Shown here: piece by piece, positions 61,612 to 64,000 of the stretch
How positions within the stretch are numbered: position 1 is the stretch's first letter
Layout: each line of letters begins with the position of its first letter
From: Hawksworthiomyces lignivorus
Lineage: Eukaryota > Ascomycota > Sordariomycetes > Ophiostomatales > Ophiostomataceae
Direction of reading: 5' to 3'
DNA: 64,000 nucleotides
Assembly (NCBI GenBank): GCA_002917075.1
Contig: NTMA01000033.1
Location: 62,001-126,000 of the forward strand
Translations under genes and position numbers: made by a program
The notes under the pieces: generated by a model
Databases searched by the model: none
What the model saw: the letters and a program-made list of their open reading frames with translations, nothing else
Told to the model about the DNA's origin: nothing

Positions 61612-64000
61612 TTATGCTGGCGGGTGGCCTTGAGGCGGTGGCTGCTGCACCTGCTGCGGCTGGAGCTCTGGCGCTGGCTGTGCATGTGCTTCAGGGGCAG
61701 GCTGTCCTGCCTCTGGATGTGGCTGGGCGACAGGTGCGACGGCATTCGGGACAACAGCAGGGGCGGCGGCCTCTACTGGCGCAGCCTGTACAGGCTGGCT
61801 GTCGGCGATTTCCACAGGAGGTGCCTGCTGCGGAACATATGCCACCGGCGGCGCTTGACCAGGCTGGGCATACGCGGCGACATACTGAGGCTGCTGCTGC
61901 TGAGGATATACGCCATACGCTTGGGGTTGAATAATATAGTCAGGTTGGGTGGGGACAGGCACGACGCCTGCAGGAACCTGCTGGTAATATTGCCCAGGTA
62001 CGCCCTGGACTGGAACAGCATACTGTTGCTGCGGCTGCTGGTAGTACGCTTGCTGATAATAAGGCTGCTGCTGGTGCTGGAAGGCCGATTCGTCTGCTTC
62101 AGCGATGGGTGCAGGATAGACCGCGGCGCCAGCTGGTGAGCCGGTGCCCGTGGGCTGGGGGGAGCCGGACAGCAGGGCTGACCCGCTATTGGCGCCGCTG
62201 CTGTTTCCGCTGAGCTCGCTCACGGTGGTTCCGGTGGACTGCGGCACAAGCGCCGATACCGGCGTAGAGGATGTCGCAAAGCTGCCGCGGCCATCCGGAG
62301 CCCCAACAACCGGGGCATAGCCCGGATGCTGCTGCGGCGGCTGCTGCATTGGTTGCTGAGGATAGACGTATCCTGCGGGTGGCACCTGGAACATGGCCTG
62401 CTGCTTTTGCATGTCTTGGGCGGCCATCTGCTGAGCCATCTCTGGCGAAATTTGCTGAGGCGGAAGATTTTGCGGCTGCTGCGCCTGAGCCTGCGGCTGC
62501 TGCTGCTGCTGCTGCTGCTGTAGCTGCTTGTTCTTGCGTTTCATGCGGAATAGGCAGAAGCTGAGCACTGCGATGGCGGCGACTACCACAAATCCTCCTA
62601 TGGCAATGCCGACAATGGCTCCCGTGGACAGGCCCGACTTGGACTGGACAGGGTAGCTCATGGCCCACACGACGTTCACGACGGCGGAGGTGGGCTTTGT
62701 TGTCGCCGTAGGCTGGGCGGCCAGGCCGGCCGTCAAGGCGGGGGGGACTGTGATCGCAATGAGTGATGAATAGCAAGGCGTCTGCCCTCCCAGGCCGCGC
62801 GTAAACGGCCAGTAGTTGCTGGGGCAGCAGTTGCCCGAAATGGAGTAGTAGTCGGAGGCGCACTGCTTGAGGACGCTCTGGTCGGTATTGGCGGGAACGG
62901 GGAAGGCATTGAGGGCGATGTTGGTGCCTGTGGCGGCGACGGTGCTGGTCACGGTGACGGTCGTGCCAGCCGGCAGCGTCGCGGCGATAAACTCGGAGGC
63001 GGCAGTCCAAGGGCAGCACTCGGGCTTATCGCTGGCGCAGCCAACGTAGGCTGCCCAGTACACGGTGTTGACGTCCTCGATGAGAGTGAACTGGGTGGAG
63101 GCACAGTCGCCCTGCAGCAGGTGGCCAGTGCTCTGGAAGAGAGGCGAGTAAGTGTAGGTCGGCGCAGGGAGGGTTGAATTCAGCGTGACGACGGTGACAG
63201 GCCTGAAGGATTAGTATGCGGAGGTGTTATTCAAACGTAGGGCAAATACGTACTCGAGATCGAGAGACACAACAGTTCTAGAAGATCATATTAGCTGTTT
63301 CTGGTCTACAACAAGATATATGTGAAGAAATAGAGCGCAATTCCGGAATCTGGAGCAGCAGGTAAAGGATACTCACGGTGGCTTCCCCCTACTTGTTGTT
63401 GTTACCTTGCCAGCACCGCCGCCGCCATTGAAAAGTGTTGCAGGCACAGTGCCGCAGTAATCTGAGAACCAGTCGGATTCGTATAGCTCCCAATCTACTC
63501 TGGATTAGTTATTGCTGACCATTTTCCACTGCTTGGCGAAGTTGGTTTCTTGTCAAAGACGTACTGACGCTGCCATATATTTGGGAGCAAACTGGTTGTG
63601 TCATAGCACTCAAGTAGCAGCTTAGGTATGGAAGACCATAGTTGCAATAGCATTGTGAATAGGCACTCTCCTCTCCAGAGTAGTCGTATGTAGAAGCGAC
63701 AGCCCCCAAGTATGTCGATTCTACAGATTCGATACAGCTGACATACTCACTGTCGCAAGAGAGAGATGCCATATAATTCTAATAGCGTCTGGATTAGCAT
63801 GCCTGTCATAGAGCTCGCCAGTCGTGGCTTGTTGGCACGCATAGATTCCTTTCCTAGGGAACAAATACTCACCGCGCAGCTAAGATCATTGGCCAGATCA
63901 CTGGAATATCCCACCTGTCGAAGCTCGAGAACAGCAGAAGCAAAATTTGTTGTAAGAGGCGGCGCAGCATGAATCGGCGCCGAAGTCAGCGTCGCGGCCG
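61612..64000 (-). CDS. Single-pass surface protein with Cys-rich ectodomain and Q/P-rich tail, N-terminus off the window
   Basis: Five visible exons: complement(61612..63202, 63254..63277, 63377..63497, 63565..63778, 63873..>64000), at least 692 codons. Introns are 94, 67, 99 and 51 nt with CTAAT-like branch sites in at least three; exon 4 is a 24-nt microexon. The frame is still open at base 64000, so the signal peptide is probably outside. The ectodomain is rich in Cys (for example QCYCNYGLPYLSCYLSA, GCASDKPECCPW, SGNCCPSNYWPF). A TM helix follows (GAIVGIAIGGFVVVAAIAVLSFCLF) with a basic stop-transfer KRKNK, then about 350 residues of Gln/Pro/Ala/Tyr-rich cytoplasmic tail starting with an eight-Gln run. 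The layout resembles fungal wall-stress sensor-like proteins, but I recognise no named family. The acceptor of exon 3 is a NAGNAG-type choice differing by one codon. Confidence 0.75.
62498..62523. repeat. CTG/CAG trinucleotide repeat (poly-Gln)
   Basis: An uninterrupted GCTGCTG... tract followed by TAG, encoding eight consecutive Gln right after the TM helix and basic anchor of the surface protein; likely length-variable between strains. Confidence 0.85.

Overview
This window is nuclear DNA of a filamentous ascomycete (Pezizomycotina, most likely Sordariomycetes and perhaps Hypocreales). The basis is short introns (about 50-200 nt) with GTRNGT donors and CTAAC/CTGAC branch sites, one gene per promoter on both strands, GC-rich third codon positions, and recognisable fungal families: ApsA/Num1, Nvj2, Dfg5-type GH76, a Sit1/MirB-type siderophore transporter, Cwc24 and Lsb5. 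No species is claimed. No tRNA, rRNA, transposon, CRISPR array or prokaryotic operon was seen.

Left part (1-8940), an accessory-looking block: a minus-strand OTT_1508-like deaminase (running off the left edge), a divergently transcribed C2H2 zinc-finger protein, and a 1514-residue NO VEIN-like protein that joins a sacsin/HSP90-type GHKL ATPase to a C-terminal DUF3883 nuclease-fold domain. All three point to nucleic acids or conflict biology. This is the most unusual part of the window.

Middle (9745-39238), housekeeping cell biology: Nvj2-like PH-SMP lipid-transfer protein, splicing factor Slu7, a Rim2-type mitochondrial pyrimidine nucleotide carrier, a small single-pass membrane protein, splicing factor Cwc24 (with an apparent +1 frameshift inside its CCCH finger), the cortical dynein anchor ApsA/Num1 with an internal repeat array, a divergent ribosomal protein pair (eL21 and uS4), an Lsb5-like VHS-GAT actin-patch protein and the Rab GEF Sec2.

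Right part (42523-64000), more variable metabolism and surface functions: a paraoxonase-like lactonase (with an assembly gap in its first intron), a siderophore-iron MFS transporter with GATA-type motifs just upstream, a GH76 cell-wall alpha-1,6-mannanase, an APH-like kinase with an altered catalytic motif, an SDR lacking the usual Tyr/Lys pair, a possible degenerate gene, an N-terminal X-Pro-Lys methyltransferase, a small Cys-rich protein, gluconokinase, and a five-exon single-pass surface protein with a 24-nt microexon that runs off the right edge.

Gene models were spliced by hand from donor, branch and acceptor signals and checked for reading-frame continuity. Start codons and functions of the small proteins are the least certain parts. 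Intergenic spaces reach 3.9 kb, are often pyrimidine-rich, and contain several 20-24 nt homopolymers.
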